Positions 1-7,669 of a stretch of 64,000 bases of DNA are shown here, piece by piece. The notes under the pieces are model-generated. The model had not been told where the DNA came from. It saw only the letters and a program-made list of their open reading frames with translations, and searched no databases. This stretch comes from Desulfovibrio sp. GTDB lineage: Bacteria > Desulfobacterota > Desulfovibrionia > Desulfovibrionales > Desulfovibrionaceae. Position 1 is the first letter of the stretch; every line of letters starts with the position of its first letter. Both the position numbers and the translations under genes were made by a program. Location: contig JACQYS010000023.1 in assembly GCA_016208105.1 (NCBI GenBank), positions 1 to 64,000 of the forward strand, given 5' to 3'.

Positions 1-1
1 G

Positions 2-133
2 CATCTTCAAAAATACCTCGATGAATTCTGCTACCGATTCAACCGCCGTTTCTGGCCTGGGCAGGGCTTCGACCGCCTCTTGAGGGCCTGCTCCAGTGCC
101 ACCCCTGTCACCTATGCGGAGTTAAGGGGATAG
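2..133 (+). mobile_element. C-terminal end of an IS1595-family (ISXO2-like) transposase, cut by the window edge
   Basis: The reading frame enters from the left edge and ends at the TAG at 131-133. It encodes 43 residues, starting HLQKYLDEFCYRFNRRFW and ending TPVTYAELRG. That matches the end of the DDE transposases of IS1595/ISXO2-type elements, where HLQxYLDEFxxRFNRR is a hallmark and a TYxELTG-like tail is common. The rest of the transposase lies outside the window. Immediately downstream is a serine hydrolase lacking its 5' part, so the element probably inserted into that gene. Family assignment is from motif memory; the inverted repeat was not resolved. Confidence 0.75.
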
Positions 134-134
134 C

Positions 135-1001
135 CACGTTGCGGAATTGACCCGCGAATACGTGTTCGGCCCGTTGGGCATGGCCTCTTCGATGTTCGCC
201 CAGCCTTTGCCTCCGGAGTATCAGGCGAGGGCTGCCAAAGGGCATGACTGCAAGGGGAGGGAGCTTCCGGGCGGCTTCAGGGTCTATCCCGAGCTGGCCG
301 CGGCCGGACTGTGGACCACGGCCACGGACCTGGCGCGCCTGGTCATAGCATTGAACAGGATTGTTCTAGCGTCGTCCGAAGGGGGGGATGCCGGGAAAAT
401 GGCGCCCGCCCAATCGGGGGTTTCCGCTGTGCGTGCCGACTCGGGCGCCCCCTTTCTTCCCAGGGAACTGGGGCGCAGAATGGTGCAAGACGCCGCCTTG
501 GCGGAGTGCATGAAGTCCGGGCTGGGGATTTTCACCATGGAGGCCGCCGGGGAGAGCTACCTGCTGCACTGGGGAGCCAACGCGGGCTATCGCGCGCTTT
601 TCATATGCCGTCCGTCCAAGGGCCAGGGCGTGGCCGTGCTGGCGGCGGGCGACAACGGCGAGGCGCTCATTGCCGAAGTTGTGCGCTCGGTGGCCGCGCT
701 CCAATGCTGGCCAGGGTTCGAACCGGCCTCCTTCACGCCGCGCAGGCTTTCCAAAAACGCCCTGGTCAATTTGTGCGGCAAGTATGCGGGCAACAACGCT
801 ACTGTGGAAGTGACGGCTTGTGACGGCATGGCCCAGGTGAAGACGCGCCCGGACGTGGCGCCCTTGCCCATGTATACCGAGAACGGGGTTGAATTCTGGT
901 TTGCCGATCAACTTGGTGCGGCGCGGGTTATCTTCGATGGCGATGAGCTGGTTCTTGCCAACTGCCCCAGCCGGGCCGAGCGCTTCAGACGGATTCGTTG
1001 A
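135..1001 (+). pseudogene. 5'-truncated serine hydrolase (beta-lactamase / class C PBP superfamily)
   Basis: The frame is open from just after the transposase stop and reads VAELTREYVFGPLGM, then GLWTTATDLARLVIALNR, then LLHWGANAGYRALF, and ends at 1001. These are the middle and C-terminal landmarks of beta-lactamase-superfamily esterases and peptidases (the PLGM turn, the GLxxTAxDLAR helix and an HxG motif), followed by a small C-terminal domain. The N-terminal third with the catalytic Ser-x-x-Lys is missing, and the only nearby start is a TTG at 147. An intact enzyme is therefore unlikely. I infer that the IS element to the left displaced the 5' end. A terminator follows at 1024. Confidence 0.75.
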
Positions 1002-1023
1002 AGGGGAAGTGAATCAAACGATT

Positions 1024-1061
1024 GCGCCCGTTGCCGGTATCCGGCACGGGCGCTTGTTTTT
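1024..1061 (+). terminator. Rho-independent terminator after the truncated hydrolase
   Basis: A GCGCCCG...CGGGCGC stem with inner TGCCGG/CCGGCA pairing is followed by TTGTTTTT. It ends transcription of the hydrolase and lies between that gene and the convergent chemoreceptor gene. Confidence 0.8.
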
Positions 1062-1134
1062 CATGGGCGGCGTATTCGTCCCCAAAACTCGATATGCCTG
1101 GACGGGAACGCGCTTCCAGGGGAAGTGCCGCGCG

Positions 1135-2862
1135 TTATCTGCCCAGGGCCCTGGCCACGTGCACGCCTGGACTGCGCTCCAGGCCGCCGTCCAGGAAGGT
1201 TTTCACGTAGCGCTTGTCGGTCTTGCAGATGTGGTTTTCCAGCCAGTCCTTGAGGAAGTTCATAAGATCCATGGACACGTTGGCCTGGCCGGATTTGAAC
1301 TGGTTGATGAAACCAATGACCTTGGCCTTGAGTTCCTCGTGGATCTTCTTGTGGGGCCCGGTCTCGGAGTACTTCAGCTGGTCGAAGTACTTCTCCTCGG
1401 CCCCGAAGTGGTACACCGTGTATTCGGCCAGGCCGTCGAGCAGCTTCTCCAGCGCACCCTTTCCCTCGCCCGCCTTCATGGCGGCGTAGAGGGCGTTGAT
1501 CATGTCCACGAGCACGCGGTGCTGCTCGTCCACGAACTTCACGCCTGTGGCCAGCTCGCTGGTCCAGGGCATGAGGATGTTCGCCTGCATTCCGCTTTTC
1601 AAGTCGGCGATGAGGATCGAAAGCTCCTGGGCCAGTTCGGAGAGCTCCAGCACTGCCTGGGCCGAATCGTGGATGCCTCCGGCTATTTCAGTGGCAACGT
1701 GGTCCACCTCGTCGATGGCCTTGCTGATATGTTCGGAGCTGGCAGACTGTTCTTCGGACGCGGTGGCGATGGAGAGAATCTTGGCGGTGTTGTCCTCGAC
1801 GTGGCGCAGGATGACCCCGGCGGACTCCCCGGAGCGCTTGGCCATGGTGGAAGCTTCGTCCGCGCGGGTCACGGCCATGTCCATCTCTTGCACGTTCTGG
1901 TGAATGGCGCTCTGGATGGACATGATGGAATCGCCGACTTCCCTGGTGGCGGACATGGTCTTTTCGGCCAGCTTGCGCACCTCGTCGGCCACCACGGCGA
2001 AGCCGCGCCCGGCTTCTCCGGCCCGGGCCGCTTCGATGGCGGCGTTCAGGGCCAGCAGGTTTGTCTGGTCCGCGATGTCGTTGATGACGTTTATGATGCG
2101 GTCGATGCTCTTGGCCTGGTCGCCCAGGCTCCCCATATTGTCTTTAAGCACCATGGTGGCCTCGTTGACCTTGGAAATGGCCGCCACGGCCTCGGCCGCG
2201 ATCTGGGCGCTGGAGCCGGCCTGTTCCTTGGCTCTTTCCACGCTCACCGAGGCGTCGGAAGAGCTGCGGGAGATGTCGGATATGGCCAGGTTCATTTCGC
2301 CCATGGCCGTGGCAGTCTCGTTCATGCGCTGTTTCTGAAGGTCGGCGCCCTCGGAGATGCGTTCCATCTGGTTGGAAAGGTCGCCGGCCGAGGCCAGGAT
2401 GCGCCCCACGGCGGATTCAAGCTTGGTGGACGCGGACAAGAGGTTCGCCACCCTGGATTCTTCGGACAGTCTGGAAGCCTCCTGGGATTGGAGGATGGAC
2501 TCGTCGCAGGATTTGCGCACCAGATCCAGCGCCTTCTGGTTTTCGGCAGCCGCGTTTCGGGCGTCCTTGAGACAGACGCAAAGGTCGGCCAGCGCCTTGG
2601 AGACAGTGGCGAATTCCCAGGGGCCTACGCTTGTTGTAGAGGGGAGTTCGCCTTTGGCGGCGGATTGAACCATGAGAATGAGCCTGCCCAGAGGGCCGGC
2701 CAGAAACAGAGCAAAGACGATGAGTGTGACAAGGTTCACCGCTGCCGTAAGCATCACGAGTGCGGCGGGTGCGCCGGAAGGGCCAAGGGCCATGGCTGCC
2801 GCGGTGGCAGCCAAAGCTGTTGAAACGCCAATAAGAAGGTAAAACAGGATTTTCGTGTTCAT
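1135..2862 (-). CDS. Methyl-accepting chemotaxis protein with C-terminal hemerythrin domain (DcrH-like)
   Basis: This is a 575-residue inner-membrane chemoreceptor. Two hydrophobic segments lie close together at residues 4-28 and about 35-60, with almost no periplasmic loop, so it should sense something inside the cell. The signalling hairpin carries the highly conserved tip ([20 protein letters not shown]). From about residue 434 the protein continues into a bacteriohemerythrin domain: [35 protein letters not shown] and [10 protein letters not shown] supply the His/Glu/Asp ligands of a di-iron oxygen site. Desulfovibrio DcrH is the known example of this architecture and links oxygen sensing to chemotaxis. 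The gene stands alone, converging with the hydrolase remnant. Oxygen as the signal is inference from the family. Confidence 0.93.
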   Translation of the reverse strand: MNTKILFYLLIGVSTALAATAAAMALGPSGAPAALVMLTAAVNLVTLIVFALFLAGPLGRLILMVQSAAKGELPSTTSVGPWEFATVSKALADLCVCLKDARNAAAENQKALDLVRKSCDESILQSQEASRLSEESRVANLLSASTKLESAVGRILASAGDLSNQMERISEGADLQKQRMNETATAMGEMNLAISDISRSSSDASVSVERAKEQAGSSAQIAAEAVAAISKVNEATMVLKDNMGSLGDQAKSIDRIINVINDIADQTNLLALNAAIEAARAGEAGRGFAVVADEVRKLAEKTMSATREVGDSIMSIQSAIHQNVQEMDMAVTRADEASTMAKRSGESAGVILRHVEDNTAKILSIATASEEQSASSEHISKAIDEVDHVATEIAGGIHDSAQAVLELSELAQELSILIADLKSGMQANILMPWTSELATGVKFVDEQHRVLVDMINALYAAMKAGEGKGALEKLLDGLAEYTVYHFGAEEKYFDQLKYSETGPHKKIHEELKAKVIGFINQFKSGQANVSMDLMNFLKDWLENHICKTDKRYVKTFLDGGLERSPGVHVARALGR

Positions 2863-3061
2863 TGTATCCCTCTTTTCTTCCCGGTAGCCTAGACCAGTAC
2901 CGTAACTATTCGCAAGGGACCAATAGTTACAGTTTGGATATCAATGGTTGTGGGTTCAATAGCCAGATTTGTTGGTTCGGAGAGTCGCTTGCAAACCAGG
3001 GCAGCGCTTGGTATCAAACGCGGCCTTTTAGTAATTTCTCTTAATAACAGGAGTCAATCAA

Positions 3062-3721
3062 ATGAGCAATACCGATACGCCCCGTGGCGCCATACTGCAG
3101 CGTGACGGGGAAACCTGGGCCATCGTCCCCCGCACTCCCGTGGGCCTCATTACCCCGGAAGTGCTGGACGCCTTGAACGGCGTTGTGAAGAAGTATTCCA
3201 TTCCCATCGTGAAGATCACCTCCGGCCAGCGGATCGCCCTGGTGGGTGTTAGGGCCGAGCAGGTCGAGGACATCTGGAAGGACCTGGGGACGCTGGTGGG
3301 CCAGGCCATCGAGCTGTGCGTCCATTTCGTCCAGGCCTGCCCGGGCACCAGCGTGTGCAAGTTCGGGGTCCAGGATTCCCTGGGCCTGGGCATGGAGCTC
3401 GAGAAACTCTACGTGGGCATGGAGCTGCCGGCCAAGGTGAAGATGGGCGTTTCCGGCTGTCCGCTCTGCTGCGCCAGCTCCCTGGTGCGCGACGTGGGCG
3501 TGATCGGCAAGAAGAGCGGATTCACCGTGTCCTTTGGCGGGCATCCGGGCGGTAAGCCCCGGGTAGCCGATGTCGTGGCCGAGGACCTGGACAAGGACCA
3601 GGTGGTCGCCCTGGTGAAGAAGCTTCTCGAGTATTACCGGGAGAACGCGAAGAAAAAGGAACGCTGCGCCCGGTTCGTGGAGCGTGTGGGCATCGAGGCC
3701 ATAAAGGCCGCGGTGCTGTAG
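3062..3721 (+). CDS. Assimilatory-type sulfite reductase, small siroheme / [4Fe-4S] protein
   Basis: This 219-residue protein matches in size and motifs the low-spin assimilatory-type sulfite reductase of Desulfovibrio (about 218 residues), which reduces sulfite by six electrons. The nitrite/sulfite reductase cluster-binding cysteines are visible as CPGTSVC (Cys-x5-Cys) and GCPLCC (Cys-x3-Cys including the last Cys), which hold the [4Fe-4S] cluster bridged to siroheme. The N-terminal ferredoxin-like half (residues 1-65) is also typical. It should be cytoplasmic and monomeric, unlike the dissimilatory DsrAB complex. The ATG at 3062 follows an ACAGGAGTC ribosome site. A strong terminator follows directly, so it is a single-gene transcript. 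Confidence 0.9.
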   Translation: MSNTDTPRGAILQRDGETWAIVPRTPVGLITPEVLDALNGVVKKYSIPIVKITSGQRIALVGVRAEQVEDIWKDLGTLVGQAIELCVHFVQACPGTSVCKFGVQDSLGLGMELEKLYVGMELPAKVKMGVSGCPLCCASSLVRDVGVIGKKSGFTVSFGGHPGGKPRVADVVAEDLDKDQVVALVKKLLEYYRENAKKKERCARFVERVGIEAIKAAVL

Positions 3722-3729
3722 GAGATCAT

Positions 3730-3758
3730 GGCCGCCCTTCGGGGGCGGCCTTTTTTTT
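3730..3758 (+). terminator. Strong Rho-independent terminator
   Basis: A GGCCGCCC-TTCG-GGGGCGGCC stem-loop is followed by eight T residues. The next gene's ATG at 3759 starts at the very end of the T run, so the glycosyltransferase would need read-through or a promoter overlapping the sulfite reductase 3' end. Confidence 0.92.
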
Positions 3759-4781
3759 ATGGCACCTCTTATTTCCGTCCTTCTTCCGGTCCGAAATGCG
3801 GCGGACTGCCTGCCTCGGGCTCTTGAGAGCCTATCGGCCCAGTCCCTTGCGGACCATGAAGTCCTGGCCGTGGACGACGGCTCCGACGATGACGGCCGCA
3901 CTCTTACGGTTCTCAAGGACTATGCTCTTAAGGATAAACGTCTCAAGATAATCGAAGCGGGCCGGGTGGGCATTGCCAATGCCCTGAATCTCGCCGCCGG
4001 GCAGGCTTGCGGGAAATACCTGGCCCGGATGGACGCGGACGACGAGAGCCACCCGGAGAGGTTTCGCCTCCAGGGGGGCTACCTTGACGCGCATCCGGAG
4101 GTAGATGTGCTGGGGTGCCGGGTGCGCTTCGGAGGCGACCACGCCTCGGCCAGCGGCTACGCGCGCCATGTGGAGTGGGTCAATGGCCTGGTCACCCATG
4201 AAGAGATGGCTCTTGGCGTATTCCGCGATGCGCCTCTGGCCCACCCGTCGGTCATGGTGAGGGCCCAGGCGTTCAAGCGGTTCGGGGGGTATCGGCAGGG
4301 GGAGTACCCGGAGGATTACGAGCTGTGGCTGCGCTGGTTCGAATCCGGGGCCAGATTCGCCAAGCTGCCCGGGGAACTTCTCACCTGGAACGATCCCCCG
4401 GGCAGGCTTTCCAGATCGGATTCCCGTTATTCCCCGGACTCGTTTCACGGCCTCAAGTCCGCGTTTTTGGCCAGATGGCTGGAAGCCAACAACGCGCACC
4501 ATCCCGACGTGGTGGTTGTGGGCGCCGGGAGGGTCACAAGGCGCAGGGCGGAGTGGCTGTGCGTCCATGGGGTGCGGATAACGGCATATCTGGACATCGA
4601 TCCGAAAAAGATCGGTCGGATTCATAAGGGAAGGCCTGTTTTGCACCACCGGCATGCCCCGGTCCCGGGGAAGGGTTTTGTGGTGTCCTATGTTTCCACT
4701 CCGGGAGCCGCTCAGCATGTGGCGGAGTATCTAACAGGCCTGGGATACCTGCCCGGAAAGGATTATATCCAGGCAGGCTGA
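3759..4781 (+). CDS. Family 2 glycosyltransferase with extra C-terminal Rossmann-like region
   Basis: The 340-residue protein starts with the GT2 (GT-A) fold: ISVLLPVRNAADCLPRALESL, then the nucleotide-binding VDDGSDDD, and the metal-binding ARMDADDESHPERF (DxD). A PEDYELWLRW motif near residue 190 is typical of bacterial GT2 enzymes that build surface polysaccharides. From about residue 245 a separate segment, VVVVGAGRVTRRRAEWL, looks like a dinucleotide-fold start and continues to the end (LGYLPGKDYIQ). Sugar donor and acceptor cannot be told from sequence. No polysaccharide genes flank it. The ATG lies directly after the terminator T run with no clear ribosome site; no better in-frame start is obvious. 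Confidence 0.88.
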   Translation: MAPLISVLLPVRNAADCLPRALESLSAQSLADHEVLAVDDGSDDDGRTLTVLKDYALKDKRLKIIEAGRVGIANALNLAAGQACGKYLARMDADDESHPERFRLQGGYLDAHPEVDVLGCRVRFGGDHASASGYARHVEWVNGLVTHEEMALGVFRDAPLAHPSVMVRAQAFKRFGGYRQGEYPEDYELWLRWFESGARFAKLPGELLTWNDPPGRLSRSDSRYSPDSFHGLKSAFLARWLEANNAHHPDVVVVGAGRVTRRRAEWLCVHGVRITAYLDIDPKKIGRIHKGRPVLHHRHAPVPGKGFVVSYVSTPGAAQHVAEYLTGLGYLPGKDYIQAG

Positions 4782-5306
4782 GCGATTGCGTCATTCGCAT
4801 CGTGGATAATCGGCAAATTCTCCTGGAAACGAGGGTATTCAGTATACTGGAATTCGATATTAATGTTTAGTTACAGAAACGATGAGAGAAAACTCAAAAA
4901 AAATAATCAAATGGTTTCGGAGTATTGGCGTGTAATAGAACGTTCTGTTACTTCAACGGGAATGAAGAAATGGCTTGGTATCAGGGCAAATCTTTGAAAA
5001 ATGATGGGTAGCAGCTTCAGCTTTGCCTCGAAAAAGAAATCATTCATTAGTATTCTCGCGAAATCAGAAATTGTGGCTGTGGAAAACTTATTTCAACCAT
5101 GTTGATAAATTTTTATCTCTCCCAGTGGAATGCCAAGCGAGCCGTCACTTTCCGGCCTGCAGGCCAAGGCTGACACCGAATCGTCATTTCTACTTCTAAT
5201 TAATAATTACAAGAGGTTAGCTTTGGGATAATCGTTTGGCCACCCGTGCGGCTCAAGCCGCTCATTCAGGTTGAGAAAAAAGACCCTCGGGCGCATCACA
5301 CTCTCC
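4782..5306. other. AT-rich intergenic region upstream of dnaA; possible but weak origin candidate
   Basis: This 525-bp stretch has no convincing ORF and is visibly richer in A and T than its flanks. It holds one exact DnaA-box consensus match on the minus strand (TGTGGAAAA, 5078-5086) and a one-mismatch box (CGTGGATAA, 4801-4809), followed by an AT-rich tract (5100-5120). Two boxes are too few to call an origin. It must contain the dnaA promoter. Confidence 0.35.
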
Positions 5307-6644
5307 ATGACGAACCCGACCTGGAACCACATCCTCCGCATTCTCGAACGCAGTCTCAATCCCGGTCTTTACCAGGTTTGGATAAAACCTCTGACAGCCG
5401 CCTTCAAGGATGGCCGCATAACCCTTCATGCTCCCAATGAATTCGTTGCCGCCTGGGTGCGGGACCGACTGACAAACCATATTGCTGAAGCGGCCGCCCA
5501 GGTCATGGGCCAGGCGCCCACCGTGGTGGTGGTGGCCGGGGCGGCCGCTGAAGTGCCCCAAAACGCTCCCGGAACCCCCCAGGAGTCCATCGCGGCTCCA
5601 AAACGCCAGAAACGCCACGATGACGAATCCGGACGGTTGTTCAGGTTCTCCTTCGACCAATTCGTGGTCGGCCCCTGCAACGCCTTGGCGTATGAGGCCT
5701 CGCTGGGCCTCTGTCGGGACACGCTGCCCGCGAATCAGCTTTTCATAAGCGCGGGCCCCGGACTGGGCAAAACCCACCTGAGCCAGTCCATGGGGCGCTT
5801 CCTTTTGGACGGGGAGTCCAAGGCCAAGCCCAAGGTGGTCTACATCACGGCCGAGGAGTTCTCATCGAGGCTGATACTGGCCATCAAGACCCGCGAGGTT
5901 GAACGCTTCAAGGCGAATTTCCGGGAGAATGTGGACATCCTGATTCTGGAGGACATTCATTTTTTCCAGGGCAAGTTGAAGCTCCAGGACGAATTGCTCA
6001 ATACCCTCTCCGCGCTTCAGTCCCGGGGTTGCCGCGTGGTGTTTACCAGCTCGTTTCTTCCCAAGGAACTCACCGGCCTGGATAACCAGCTCGCTTCCAG
6101 GCTGTGCGCGGGCTTCATGGCCACCATCGAGCACCCCGACTTCAAGACCCGGCTGAACATTCTGGAACGCAAGGCGAAGCTTCATCAGGTCATCTTGCCG
6201 GACGAGATCGCCGGGTTGCTTGCTGACCGCATCCGGACCGATATCAGGCAGTTGGAGTCCTGCCTGCAGAACCTTGCTCTCAAGGCCCGCATTCTCGGAC
6301 GGACCATATCCATGGAAATGGCCTGGGAAGTGCTCAAAAATTACGATCTTGACCAGCCGGTCCTGGGTCTGGACCAGATCATGGAGTTCATCTGTTCGGC
6401 CTATGACATAAGGCCCGATTCCCTGGTTTCCAAAAGCCGGAAGCGCCAGCACGTGGTGGCCCGCAACACGGCGTTCTTCCTGGCCCGCAAGCACACCGAC
6501 CTTTCGCTTCAGGACATCGGGGAGCGTTTCAACCGGCGCCATTCCACCGTTGTCAAAGGCATCACCGCGGTCGAGCGCCAGCTCTCCCTGCAAACCCCTC
6601 TGGGGCGCCAGATCGAATCAACCATCGAACGCCTGGCTCAGTAA
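5307..6644 (+). CDS. dnaA: Chromosomal replication initiator protein DnaA
   Basis: This AAA+ ATPase melts the replication origin. The N-terminal domain reads WNHILRILERSLNPGLYQVWIKPL, and a linker of about 50 residues follows. The AAA+ core has Walker A GPGLGKTH near residue 150 and Walker B LILEDIHFF. The C-terminal DNA-binding domain ends with DIGERFNRRHSTV, the DnaA signature helix. I chose the ATG at 5307 (445 residues) because the homology begins there; an upstream in-frame TTG at 5271 would add twelve unsupported residues. No dnaN, recF or gyrB follows; the neighbour is a convergent UPF0280 gene. It could be a second dnaA copy, as I recall for Desulfovibrio vulgaris, or a dnaA separated from its usual operon. 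Confidence 0.92.
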   Translation: MTNPTWNHILRILERSLNPGLYQVWIKPLTAAFKDGRITLHAPNEFVAAWVRDRLTNHIAEAAAQVMGQAPTVVVVAGAAAEVPQNAPGTPQESIAAPKRQKRHDDESGRLFRFSFDQFVVGPCNALAYEASLGLCRDTLPANQLFISAGPGLGKTHLSQSMGRFLLDGESKAKPKVVYITAEEFSSRLILAIKTREVERFKANFRENVDILILEDIHFFQGKLKLQDELLNTLSALQSRGCRVVFTSSFLPKELTGLDNQLASRLCAGFMATIEHPDFKTRLNILERKAKLHQVILPDEIAGLLADRIRTDIRQLESCLQNLALKARILGRTISMEMAWEVLKNYDLDQPVLGLDQIMEFICSAYDIRPDSLVSKSRKRQHVVARNTAFFLARKHTDLSLQDIGERFNRRHSTVVKGITAVERQLSLQTPLGRQIESTIERLAQ

Positions 6645-6650
6645 AGTATT

Positions 6651-6682
6651 CCCGCGCCGGAGCCACATGGCTCCGGCGCGGG
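6651..6682. terminator. Long GC-rich hairpin between convergent genes
   Basis: A 13-bp perfect stem (CCGCGCCGGAGCC with its complement, loop ACAT) sits between the dnaA stop and the end of the convergent UPF0280 gene. There is no good T run on either strand, so it may work as a processing or pausing hairpin for both genes. Confidence 0.55.
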
Positions 6683-6694
6683 GCCTGTCCGTCA

Positions 6695-7438
6695 TCATTC
6701 AAGAACAACCAGCTCCATATCCCCCCAAACGCCGATTTTCCCCTCCACCTGCGCGAACACGCCGGTGACACCGAACCTGGAGAGTTCCTGGGCCCGTTCA
6801 AGCACGAGGGGGAGCTGCCGCGCACCCTGCGCCAGGTTGCCCAGGGTGGTGGCGGCGGCATCCGCAAGGGCTCCTCTGCGGGCCATCACGGTCACCAGGT
6901 CGGCCTTGCCGAACGAGAGCGAGTGGCCGATGGTGGCGGATGTTCCGCACAGGGCCGCCGGAAATTGGTCCGGAGCAAGCTTGAGCGCCAGGCGGGCTCC
7001 CTGCACGGGCTTGGCCAAGAGGGCCACGGTCCGCTCCCGGGTGGAATGCATGAAGATGTCCCCGCCGTTTTCCACCAGAATGTCGGGGGAATCCTTGACG
7101 AAGCGGTCGGCAACCGCCTGGGCCACCGCACCCGCCACCGCGGCCATGGGCCCCACCTGGCAGAGGCGGGAGGCGTGAAGCATGTCCCGCACAAGCGGCG
7201 GCGCGTTTGAATCGTGCGGCAGAGGCACCAGGGACGTGGCGAACGCGGGGTGGAGCAGGATGTAATTTTTCAGCTCGCCCCTGATGGCGTTCAGGTACTG
7301 GGCAATCTGATGGGAAAGGTCCTGCCGGGTGGTTATTCTCAAATCAGACTCTTCAACCACGACGTTGAAGCTCGTTTCTCCGGGAGCGGGCTGAAGCAGG
7401 GAACGGTACGCCCTGTCGGGGTCTTTGTGGATGATCAT
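6695..7438 (-). CDS. UPF0280 family protein (ApbE-related fold)
   Basis: The protein is 247 residues from the ATG at 7438. It opens MIIHKDPDRAYRSLLQ and continues VVVEESDLRITT, the usual start of UPF0280 proteins; upstream in-frame starts add residues that look non-coding. The central PMAAVAGAVAQAVADRF and DILVENGGDIFM segments resemble the FAD/flavin-binding face of ApbE-like proteins. A GGAG lies 11 bases upstream. The function of UPF0280 is not established; the fold relation to ApbE flavin transferases is family knowledge, and no covalent flavin role can be claimed. Convergent with dnaA. Confidence 0.8.
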   Translation of the reverse strand: MIIHKDPDRAYRSLLQPAPGETSFNVVVEESDLRITTRQDLSHQIAQYLNAIRGELKNYILLHPAFATSLVPLPHDSNAPPLVRDMLHASRLCQVGPMAAVAGAVAQAVADRFVKDSPDILVENGGDIFMHSTRERTVALLAKPVQGARLALKLAPDQFPAALCGTSATIGHSLSFGKADLVTVMARRGALADAAATTLGNLAQGARQLPLVLERAQELSRFGVTGVFAQVEGKIGVWGDMELVVLE

Positions 7439-7669
7439 CCGATGGGGGTCTCCTTTCCGGATCACGGCGCGAGGAATCTGACACGTGAATCCTGGCCGGA
7501 CAAGGGGGGAATGCTCCCCACCCGCGCATGACAACTTCCTTATCGCGCCAGGAAACTGTAAGGAAGGGGGCATTACGATCTAACACCCTAATGGATAATG
7601 ACTCTTTTGCCGATGTGAGCCGTGCCGGCTGATGTTTCATCCGGGATTTGAAAGAGGATCAGCGCGCCC

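Noticed and set aside
889-2823. A 644-codon open frame on the plus strand antisense to the chemoreceptor
   Set aside because: It is the complement of a clear MCP-hemerythrin gene; the translation is His/Gly/Val-rich without motifs, as expected from high-GC antisense frames.
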